From contig NC_082600.1 of assembly GCF_030936135.1 (NCBI RefSeq), positions 4,774,001 through 4,838,000 on the forward strand: 64,000 nt of DNA, in the 5' to 3' direction. This document shows, in pieces, positions 1 through 18,300 of the stretch (positions are counted from its first letter, which is position 1; each line of letters begins with the position of its first letter). Position numbers and translations under genes: made by a program. The stretch is from Gavia stellata (lineage: Eukaryota; Chordata; Aves; Gaviiformes; Gaviidae). The notes under the pieces are model-generated. The model worked only from the letters and a program-made list of their open reading frames with translations. It ran no database searches and had not been told where the DNA came from.

Positions 1-138
1 GTCTTCCTAAACCAGAATCTGTTCACTGTAATTACAAAGTCTCATAACACCCTTCTTGCGATAGGTGCAAGCAAGACAAAATAGCTCCTGCAACGTGCAT
101 TTAAGGGGGAGACAGTTTTTTCAACTAGTCCATTATAC

Positions 139-7535
<7,397 letters not shown>

Positions 7536-7879
7536 CTTGCGCGCGCGCAACCGCCCAACCGCCGCCGCTCGCGCGCCAACAACGGAAGCCGCCGCGCCGC
7601 CGCTGCCGCCGCCTCCTCCTCCTGCCTGGGATGCGCACCCCCACTGCGCCTGCGCGGCGGAGACCCCGTCTCCCCCTCCCCTCTGGCCAATCAGCACCGC
7701 TGCCCCAGCTGGGCGGGCAGCGTCACCCGCCTACGGGTAGCGGGAAGGTTCAAGACCCGCGGGGAGCGGCCCGTTGCCGGGCGCGGTCCACGTGCCGCGG
7801 CGCCGCAGGGGAGAGAGAGGGAAGGGGCGCGGGCGCGTGCCGCTGCCCCACGTGACGCCCGGGTCTCGCACTCCGCTGT

Positions 7880-7945
7880 GCCCCGCCCCGTTGCCATGGC
7901 GCCTCGGCCCCGCCCTCCCGCGGAGTCATGGCAACGGGGCGGGGC
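7880..7945. repeat. 19-bp perfect inverted repeat with RFX-like half-sites
   Basis: The arms at 7880-7898 and 7927-7945 are exact reverse complements, separated by 28 nt. Each arm carries a GC box (CCCCGCCCC / GGGGCGGGG) and GTTGCCATG / CATGGCAAC. The latter resemble X-box half-sites bound by RFX factors. It lies about 350 bp upstream of the GMFB start codon. Confidence 0.7.
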
Positions 7946-8070
7946 CGTGTGCAAGCGGCGGGCGGGTGTTCCCTCACGCACGGTCGGTCGGCCCTGGAGG
8001 CGGCGGGGCTGCGCCCGGGGGGCCGGAGGGACGGGCTCGGAATGGGGCCTTCTGTTCCTCAGCGGTTAAC

Positions 8071-9060
8071 GTGCCCTAAGGGTGACAATATTTAAATATT
8101 AAAGAATAATATTTAAACCCTGATGCGCAGAGGATCCTCCTCGTGCCGAGGCCGGGCTGGGTTATCAGCCCACAGGCCGGGTCAGGAGCAGGCCTGGGGC
8201 CGGTGACCACGCTTAGACGAGGCCATTAAGGCCTATTAGTAACTTCACATCCTTTACCAAAACACCAGAGAATACACATAGAAAAATGGCTGTTAAAAAG
8301 GCCTCAGCTGGGATGTCTGTCTCATTAAACGTGAGAAAACGCAAGCATGAGACAGAAGTTCTGCTGCTCGTGGTACTTCTGGTTTATACAAGTTGAGCGT
8401 AATTCTGGAAGTAAACCAGGATTTACACGAGCAGCGAGTGCGAGGCGGACGCTTCTCTTCCATAATAGGCTGTTGGTGGAGGGCTGCCTTGGTGCTGGAG
8501 GAAATATCTGGCCTTTTTTGTGCTGCTGGGAATTTAAGCTGCCCTAACAGAAAAGAAAATGCTTTCTCGGTGATCCCGTAACAGGGAGAATTAAGAATAT
8601 CATCGCTTTGCTTGCTCAAAGAGAATGGAAGTATAGACGAAGACTTCACATCTCAGATACGACCTCTTGCGAATTATATTGATGACTTAAATGTGGGATC
8701 TGTAAGATAAAACGGCAGATTTTCAGCGCGAGCTTCAGTAAACACCATGGAAGTGCAGGATTGCTGAGCAGCTGTTGAAGCATCGCTTGATCTCTGTACG
8801 CTCTTAAATACAGCTGTTTCCTCGTGCGGTATTGTGTGGGTAAGTTGCTTATTCATTTCAGTATACAAAAAATACTCGAGTAGTGCTCTATTTAGAATTA
8901 AAGGTCACGGGAGGAATTTGGCAGCGTCCCATCTTTACTCGAGGTCAGTTTTCTAAGGGCCAGGCTTGCCCCAGCTGAGGCGGGGAGGTGTTTGAAGGCG
9001 GGTTGTGCCGGTTGCGCACATACCCGATTTTTATTACTTCAATGCTTTGTGCTAATCCCG
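8071..9060. other. Spacer between the GMFB and CGRRF1 promoters
   Basis: It holds an AT-rich patch with a small inverted repeat around TTTAAATATT (8086-8117). The remainder is unique sequence in which I see no gene, repeat family or RNA. Confidence 0.6.
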
Positions 9061-9161
9061 GCAGCCGGGGAACCCTCGGGCCGTCACTAGGCAACGCAGC
9101 CCCGCCCTCCGGACCCGCCCACCTCCGGGCAAGCTGAGGGCAATGGCTTCACACAGCTACC

Positions 9162-9171
9162 GCGCATGCGC
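9162..9171. promoter_or_regulatory. CGRRF1: NRF1 palindrome in the CGRRF1 promoter
   Basis: GCGCATGCGC is an exact NRF1 core, 82 bp upstream of the CGRRF1 start codon in a CpG island (about 9060-9700). It suggests a TATA-less housekeeping promoter. The ATG inside the motif (9166) is in frame with the CGRRF1 start and no stop intervenes. Confidence 0.65.
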
Positions 9172-9252
9172 CCGGCCGTGGGAGCCGGTGGGGTCTGTGG
9201 CGAGGCGGGCGGCGCGGCCTGGCTCTGCCCCGCCGTGGGGCGGCTCGGCCCT

Positions 9253-9356
9253 ATGGCAGCCGTGTTCCTCGTCACGCTCTACGAGTACTCGCCGCTCTTC
9301 TACATCACCGTGGTGTTCGTCTGCTTCCTCGTCACCAGCGGCCTGGTGCTGGGCTG
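9253..9356 (+). CDS. CGRRF1: CGRRF1 coding exon 1 (residues 1-34, membrane anchor)
   Basis: Begins MAAVFLVTLYEYSPLFY and continues through a Val/Phe/Leu-rich transmembrane stretch. It ends two bases into Trp35 at donor GTGAGT. The start at 9253 is chosen because it matches the conserved vertebrate N-terminus. An upstream in-frame ATG at 9166 would add 29 Gly/Ala-rich residues and is unlikely to be used. Confidence 0.95.
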
Positions 9357-12300
9357 GTGAGTGCGGCGGGGCGGCCGGCGCCGGCTGTGGGGGCAGCGTG
9401 TGGGGCCGACACCGACCCTGTGGGGCTGGCCCTGCCTGTGGAGGCCGGTCTGGGGCGATGGGCCTTAGCTGCGGAGGGCTGGCGGTATAATGAGGTGGCG
9501 TGGCTTGGGAGGGGGGTAATGGGAGCTGGAACCCCTTGGGGAATGAGCTCCGGGGGTGTGGGGTGGCCCTGGGGTGGGACAGCGCCGGGGCTGGCGGTGG
9601 GGATGGGTGTGTGGGGCCTGGCAGTGGTCGGGGAAGTGGGGTGAGGGGGGCTAGCACTGACCATAGGGGAAGAGGGGCTGCTCTAGCAGGAGAAGCTGAG
9701 GATGAAAGCTGTGGAGAAAACAGGGTGGCTGGGAGAGGACTTGACCCAAGTGGGGGGGTGGGTGTCAGGGAGGGCTGCTCCAAGGGGAAAGTTTGGTACC
9801 TTTGGAGATGGACATCTCCAATCTTGGTGGTAGATAAAATGAGCAGATACTGAGTAAGGTGCCTGGCATTAGGCTGGGTAGCAGCTAAATCTGCCAGGCT
9901 TTAAAGCAGAGTTGTTACTGAGGTGTGAGACTACCCAGGACTGCTGATGGGGCACCAGTCTGTTCCACTGCTGAAGCTCAGAGGAGAAGGGAGTGTTTCA
10001 GGTGAACCGAACAGGGTGCTGGGACTGGGATGGGGACAAGCCTTAAATAGCTGACCTGCTAAAGAGTCTAGAGGGGTGATGACTGCAGACCCTCCCCTAC
10101 TCTCTTTTGAGAGGGTTCAGCGAAGATGTCACTGTTGCCTTTTTCAGAAATAGGTCCCTGAATGTCTGTCTGTAGCACCGTTCTGTTTGTTTTCCTGCCA
10201 ACTCAGGAGTGTCCATAAATGTAAACATGGATACTTGCCAAGTGGAGAGCATTGATTAGCAATCAAAATAATTTATGTAGGAATTGTGGATACACCACAC
10301 TTCTGGAGAGAATAAAATCGAGTTACTGCATTTCTGCCATTGGCTTCACATTAGTATCTGTAGCACTGTGCTTCAGTTTTTTCCTTCCTTTGACTCTCTT
10401 TGAATTACAGACGTTTTAGCTGTAGCTGTTTGTTCTCTTGGCAGCTTATAAATACTCTGCCTGACTTTTCCTTTAGTGCAAGGTCTTCCCCTTTTTACAT
10501 CACTTTGTTAGCTGCCATTGGCTCAAACATATGCCATCTATTACTTTCAATGTGAATGAAGCATATCTTTTCATCTTTCAGATATGCTTTGTGGAAAGTT
10601 TTTGTTCTTGTTTTGCATTGCCTCCCCTAGTGCTGGGTAGGTGGTAGTGAAGGCAAGACTGGGGTTTTTGTTATCTTTCTGCTGGATGAAGCTCCACCTC
10701 ATTATTTACTTGGAGAGAGAGGTGCTAGAAATCCTTTTCATAATTCTCTTTGTCCCACTGCACACTGACGGTATTATATTGCCATCCACTTCTCTCCACT
10801 TTCCCTTTTTTGCTTTATCTGTTCTTAAAATTATCATCTTAAAAAAAAAAAAAGATACTGAGTCACGACTCAAATAAATTTCCTGCATGTATATCTCAAA
10901 CCAGTGATCCTTTATCAGTTTAATCATTGTTTATCTGCTTATAATAGATGCTTTGCAATCCCCTGCTGTAAAATGTCTGAAATAAGTGTGCCAGAAGATC
11001 CTTACATCTGCACACGTGTCCGCTGATGCTTTTTGGGCTACAGGCTGTGCAGAGGACCGTTCAGATGCATTTTTATTTCAGAATCAGAGATTCTAGGTGC
11101 ATCTGCACTAGATATTATAGCAGTTTATGTAAATATATACAAACTGTCTTCAAACTAGTTTGTTAAGGAACTGTTAGGCAAGTAGAAGCAGTAGCCAGGA
11201 GCTCAGCACATACAGATATGTGAGTATGTGGCCAGCTGCTCAGAGATATTTGCTGCTACCTTTGAACTCTGCCGTACCGTGGCCGTACGATCAAGAGCCT
11301 CCAAGCAACTTCAGTGTGTCTGCAGTTGCAGTTACAGTTTAAGGGCTCGTGAACTTACTCATGAAAACAACTTGATCCTTTATTTGCTACACAGAGTACT
11401 ATAAATGCATATGGTGTCGTATGAGTACATAATATTTCATATATTGCTGTAACGACGTTTTGTTTCCCCCATCATTTTCAGCATCAATCATAATCTTGTT
11501 TTATGGATGTGTTCATGATAGTGTCAGTCAGCCTGAAAAACACCAACTGGTTAGGAATGTTAATGTTTTCATTTGCAAAACCATGTACTGATTTGATGAG
11601 CGTCTGTTTTTATGGCCAACCCTGGATACCTGTGGCTCTGATCAGAGAGTCTAAGTAGGTTACTGCACAGGTAGCTTTCTAGAGCCAGCCCATTAGATGC
11701 TCTGGGCGTAGGAATGAAGTGGAATTTAGATTAGCTGAATATGGTCCTGTGTGTCGTCTTTATAGCTGGAGATGAATGCTCATATTAGGACATGCTGTAG
11801 GCTCAGCACCTGTTTGAGGTCCAGACTGCTCTTTGGAGAAATTACCTCATGAACAAAACCATTGGAAACTCCTGCCTTTTCTAAACTAGCATTGTTCTGA
11901 AGAAATTAATTTTCCCCTATATCAGCTAATGATCTAGGCTGATAGAATATTAGATCACAAAATAAAAACTACATCTTTATTCATCCTTCATACGCTGAAT
12001 TCTACCTTAAAATTTACAGAAGCACTGTACCTTATTGCTGAACAGAAAGGCCTTTTTGCCTTCAGCTGCTGCTAAAACTGTACTAGAGGGTTTTTTCTAT
12101 GGCTGCTTTCCATGGTGATTATCCTGTTGCTTTTGACCAGCGAAGAAAGTTTCCAAAGAACAGGGTTTTTACTTCGGAATCAGCCAGATGGTATAAAACG
12201 GGAGGCATCTTTATGTGCGGCTGGAGAGATTAGCTCCATTGAGTTTTGGATATTGAATAAGTGAAACAGCTGCTGCACCTGGTTTCTTTGTGAGTAAGAT

Positions 12301-15300
12301 GTTTTAACTGGTGTACTTCATTACAGCCCCAGTGAAGTCAGTGTGGCTGTTTTTACTTGCATCAGAGAGAGATTTGACCCTCCATGTGCACAAACTTAAG
12401 TGTGGCTGAGCGCCCTATATTATATCATCGAAGAAATGCGAATGTTTCCATCAAAGTCTAGCAAACCAAAGGAATTTATCAAAGATGGAGTAATGAGTAT
12501 AGAGTATTTTCCGCCAGCTCAATCTCTTTCCTCTTTGGGGTATCTGTGACACTTGGGCACGCAAGACATTAAGTGGTAAAGGCAAATATTTGTTAGACTG
12601 CCAGGAACAGGTTGTTGCTATTGAGAATGGATTTGAGAATTTTTTTCTGAAGTAGTTTCCTCAATTTGAAAATCACTTTTGACTGACGTTTTTCCCTGTT
12701 AGTCTTACAAAGGGTGCCCCTCCAACATGAATCAATAGAAAGGAGCCCAATGTCAGTAAAAGCTCTGCTTTTCTTTTTCGCAGGAGTTGGAAAAGATTTT
12801 AAACCCAGGAGAAAGTAGCAGTTAAGCCACAAAATTGTCTGTTTGGCTCAGAGCTGTGTTGTACGTGAAATTACTTTTGCAATTTTCAAACTGATTACAT
12901 TGCAGTTGGTAGTGCCCTTTTCAGCTTGAGTTATTGACATGAGACCCACCTTACTGTAACAGCAGCTATTTCAGTATACTAAATGGAAACAATTGATGCA
13001 GGGAAGAGCCGATGCTTCGTGCCATTCAGAGTTTTCCAGCACCCAATATGCTCATGACTGCATAAACCAAAATTCGAAGCCATTAAACAGGCCATCACGC
13101 CAACAGTACAGGTGGCAGCGACAAAAGCACAAATTCAGGAAAGTGCAGCCTGAGCTAATTAATAACTGTTTTCTAAAATGCATTAGCAAAAGACTCCCTC
13201 AGTCTCTCCCTGTTGCCTTACTAATGAGGCAGGAGTGGATTAATGCAGTTAAGAAAATCTCTTCAGTCTTCGAACTAGTCTTTTGATTGCATATCTGGGA
13301 CCGTTTCTCTAATCAGCTTTTGGTTATTGAAAGTTATTGCTGTCGCCTTAAAAAGTGAATTATTTTTAGCCTAGTGTAAAAGGAAGTCTGTTGTGGAGCT
13401 TGTTTTGTAGATCCTGACCTTCTGTAGTGGTTCTTTTAAAAGCTCCAGGCAATATGAAAATCTTGGGGTTTTTAATTGATGTCAGAAATCATCCCAAAAT
13501 ATTCTTCCTCACTTTCTTTGATTTTTATTTTGATTCATAGGGTGTTTAAACTTTTAAACCATTGCTTCGTTATCCTTTTAGGGTCAGAATATCACTTGGG
13601 CTAGTGTGCTAGTTTTGGCTTTGAAGGGGTCTTAGAGTCTGAGCTTTGACTCAGTCTTGACTATTTAGCACTTGGTTTCTGGCTTGAAGCAGAGGCTTTA
13701 CAGCCTGATTTAATATCAGCATATTACTGTAATTGAGGCTTACATGGGAAATTGGGATCTTATTCTCCCATAAAAATATCTTGCTGGCTGTAGTTACAGC
13801 TAGAAATATCTTAGGGCTGAATGATTTACTCTGAGGTCTTCCTTTTGAGCACTCAATCCATTAAGGCTGTTCCATCTTTGCAAGCAGCGATTTTTTTTTT
13901 GGGTCCTGTGTCGGGATGTGCAGAATGTCAATTGGGAGAAGGCTCCAGCGAAGTGTTTACCACTAGAGGGCATTGACCATTCTTGTTAATTTTATTCTCT
14001 TTCTGGAAACACAGGAGTGAAGTATTCTCCCCTTACAGATTTTCTGTATCACTGTGCAGACTCCTACCTTCTGCCACAAAAAGCTGGAGTCAGATTGGCA
14101 GGCTGTATTATGCATGCATCCTAGCAGATATTCTGCAAAGCCAAGCTAGCGCTATTTGTTGTGCTGCTTGCTATTTAGAGCTGAAGAAAAACTCAAATGT
14201 GTCAATGCTAGCACTTAACCCACTTGTTCTTCTTGTTTCATGTCTCATAGGTTTGGGTTGGGTGTTCCTGTTATTCTGAGAAACTCAGAAGAAACAGAAT
14301 CCAGCACAAGAGTTTTGAAAAAGCAGATGAGACAAGTGAAGAATCCTTTTGGGTTAGAAATCCCTCATCCTGCTACAGCTTCAGTAACAAGTCAGTGGAT
14401 TTCTGATGTGCTTGATTTTTGTCAGTTTGGGTTCCTGAGCTTAGTACTATGTTTTCTTGCTCTCACCTTTTTCCTTTATCAGAATTCCTCCAGAACATGC
14501 TTCCTCCCATCTTTACAACAGAAATAATTTTTACACAGCTTATAAATGTGGTGCTTTTAAAAGTTAAATGTTTGGATATTTAAGTGCAGTTTGATTCTTA
14601 TTAATGAAACATTTCCTGCTGTAACAGATTTTTAAGTAACAAAAACATTTGCAGATTACCAGCTGCTGTGGGTGTTTTTGTAAACTTTACAGAATTGTAG
14701 AATTCTATAGAATTCATTATAGAATATATGCTGCCCACTTAAATCTAAGTCCAGACCTCCAGCAGTGTTTGGAAGTGCACTATGTTTAAAAAAAAAATTT
14801 AAAAAATCTCCCTCTCTCTCTATCTGTGCTTCAGTGGAAACTGAATTTAAATGTCTCTTTGGGTCAGAGTTCAAGTGGTTCCTAACATCCTTGAAATCAC
14901 CCATGTAGGAAGTGAAATTCATGCCTTTCTGCATCACTGGAAAGTAGTAAGCAAGGCTGAGCATCTTCCACCAACACACATGTGGAGCCTTCCTATGAAT
15001 GAGATAAGGGCTGCCTTCCTATGAATGAGAAAAGGGCTGCAGCAGTTTTACCCCTTCCTCAACATAAAAAAAAACCAACCCCAAAACCAACAAACCCAAC
15101 AGTTTAGTCTTCGGGTAACTTGGATTTTTCAGGAGGTTTGAGCACTTGAATTTGGTGGGACTTTTCAAGAGTTCTGCTCCTGTTTGTGCAGTAAGTGTTC
15201 AGAAGTTAATGAGTTGGGTGCTTGATTTTTAGAAAAGAAATGGAGTGCAAAGATCCTCTTGTTGTCCTCCCTCTGCATGATCAAGAGGGCCTATTCTTTG

Positions 15301-18300
15301 AGACCAGAGAGGGTGTTGTAGGCCAGTGATCCAATTAATACCATTATCTAAGAAGGGAACGGACTTTGGGCTAGGGGTTGTGCTCTTGGGTCTGCCAGCG
15401 AGTGTGTAAAATGTTACCAGAAGTTAAAATTTACCCTTCATAAAATGCACATTACTTTTGTTAGCTTAATCAGCCATTTTATCTCCTCGCACCCACTTCC
15501 TCATGTCCACGGACTTTCATAAGCACTAAACCTAGTCTAAATGCTTAGAAGATTAGATTATAATGATAAAAATCTGGGACACTGAAATTGTTTTCTGCCT
15601 GTTGCCCTTTAAGAACCTACACTTAGCAGTTCCAGAATTCCTGCACTTTGGTGAGTTAATTAAATCCTTATCTTCTTTCTACAAGAGGGTATAACACTGA
15701 CACCTGATTGTCTGGAAGACTGTATTCTTACATGCTACTGGGGCTGCAGTGTTCAAAAACTCCACGAAGCGTTGCAGAAACATGTCTACTGCTTCAGAAT
15801 AAAGACTCCTCAGGCATTAGAGGATGCTCTGTACAGTGAATACCTCTATCGACAACAGTACTTGTATCCTTTTTTAAATTGTTTTGACAAAATATGCTAA
15901 TTTCTTGGCAGAGGGGGTGTTGAGACTTGTGAACACTCGGCAGTTCTTGGCACAATATATTTATGAACAAATATGATGAAAAATATTCTTTATGCAAACG
16001 TCACATTTGTCTACAATTGCACCGACACTGGTTGTTTTCCTTGACACATATAAAGCATTAAAAAAAATGACAAGGAGGAAAAATATTGTCAGTTACCAGA
16101 AGATGCTCAAGTTGTCGATTTTGGCCCAGTGCCTAGATCTCGCTATCCGTTGATAGCATTGTTGACGTTAGCTGATGAAGATGACAGAGAAATATATGAT
16201 ATTGTAAGTAAGACAAGACTATATTTTAGGGTCGCTATATTTAAGGTCCGAATGTTTCAGGAGACAGGCTTGAATAAAACAGCTTCCTTTCCCTGTCCCC
16301 CATAATTTGGTCCCTAATTTTATCACTGATGAGTCCAGGGGAGCATGGCAAGAGCGCAAGGATCATTGTTATATAAAAACTATGTATGCCATTCAAAAGA
16401 CGCTTATGATTTTCACAAAGCTCATATCTGCAAAGGTCTTTATGGTAAGCTCTGTGGTCAGACAAACTAGGGTTGTGGTAGGTTAGTAAGCTATTACTCT
16501 GATTTTTCTGATCACATAATCCTGTGGTGGAGCTCTTGCACTGATACGGTCATTTGGATTGCTGTTGGCAAGGTAGGAGGATATTTTTTTTTTTAGTGTC
16601 TGGCACAGATGCTTGAGCTGATTGCTGACTTGGCTGTTAGGAACATAGAAATTACCTTTCTGCGACAGGCCCAAGTCTATGTAATGCAGTACATTACGTC
16701 TCCCAGTAGCCACCTCCAGGTCATTTACAGGAAGGTGTTGAAGGTCTTGCAGTAGACTGATAAGAGATACTCAGCTCCCCAAAAAGGTTTCCTCCTAAGC
16801 TCTTACAGTTAAAGCAGCTTCAGCCTTGTCACATGCAGTTCAATATCCCTTCTAGACTCTAACTCATACTCGAAATGGGCTGATTCTTTTTGGAACGATT
16901 TGGGACACCCTTTTCTCTCCCATTTTTTCATTTGGTTGATAATCTGATAGCACTAACTGCTTGAACAATAATACAAATGAGCTCGGAAGAAAATTGCCTA
17001 AATCCACTGAACATTTTTCCATATGTTCATTTGGAAATTGTTTGTGATCACACCAGTGCCTAAGAAATCTGTTCCCTTTCCAAGTGATGCCTGTCCTTGG
17101 CTTCTTGTCACTTGACCTTAGGACTGTCTTCCTCCCTGCCATCTCCACTTGAGATTTCACCCCTTGCCCCCAGCTGTTTCCCAGATTAGTACATCTATAT
17201 CTGTTTAGAGCTCAGATTAGTTTAATATAAAGAGACTGTAAATTTCATATTTGAATGTGTTTGACATTAGCATGGACATGAATTAGTAACACCTCTCTTT
17301 TGTTCCTTCTCATGAAAGAAAGGGATGGGAGGAGAGCGGGGGAAGTATTTTTCCCCTGGTTTTGGAGAAAAGGAACACAACTCGGATGTGTTAAAATGGT
17401 CAAATGAGTAACTCCACCTCAACTCCTTGCTAGGCAAATGTCAGAATTGCATCTGTTGCTGTTGAAACAAACTTGTAAAATATAAATGCAGTGTGGAAGG
17501 GGATCTTTGCCACTGTGGCCAGTATGGTATTAGCGCATTACTCTCACATCAGTGCATCAAGCTCCATCTTGAATTATTTGTGCGTGTGTGTGTCCATCAC
17601 ACCATCACATGGTGTTCCAGTATCTCTTTTTTTGGGGGTCTGATTTCCATCCTAACTGTCTTATGGCCAGATCATACCTATTTGGTTTTGTGCCATAATT
17701 TTCCTCTAGCTCCAGAAAATTAGCAGGACCATATGTAAGAGTTACAGAAATTATTTGAAGCCTGGCAGGGCTAAGATAGAAGAAGACTTAGATCTTAGGC
17801 CTGTGTATAAAACAGAAGATTGAGAAGTAACTTGGTTATGGCGTACAAGCATTTACAAAGAGAGAAAATACCTGGTGCTCGAGGGGAGGGGGTCCTATAA
17901 TCAAACAGCATAGCATTTCTACTAGATCATAGTATCACTGTATATGTTTCTATACTACGGGAGAGCACAACAGAGGAGACAATAGCTTGAAGATCGAGAT
18001 GCTAGCATTAGTAACTGGTCCCACTCACAGTTAAAAAGTTGCCTAGGTGTCTGAACAAACTATGAATTGAGGATGTGTGTCATCATTAAGAAAGCACTTA
18101 TGTTCTGGTGGGATGACATAACACGAATACACTGAGAACTGTTAGCTTTTAAACTCTTACTATCAAAACACAAAATCAGTCATTTTAATGGAGATTTAAT
18201 GGCTTTCAGGTTCCAAAACAAAGCTAATAGTGGTGTAGAGGATTTTATTTTTTTGAGGCATTGTGATTTAGAAAAAAAGACCTTATTGCCAAAGAATAGT

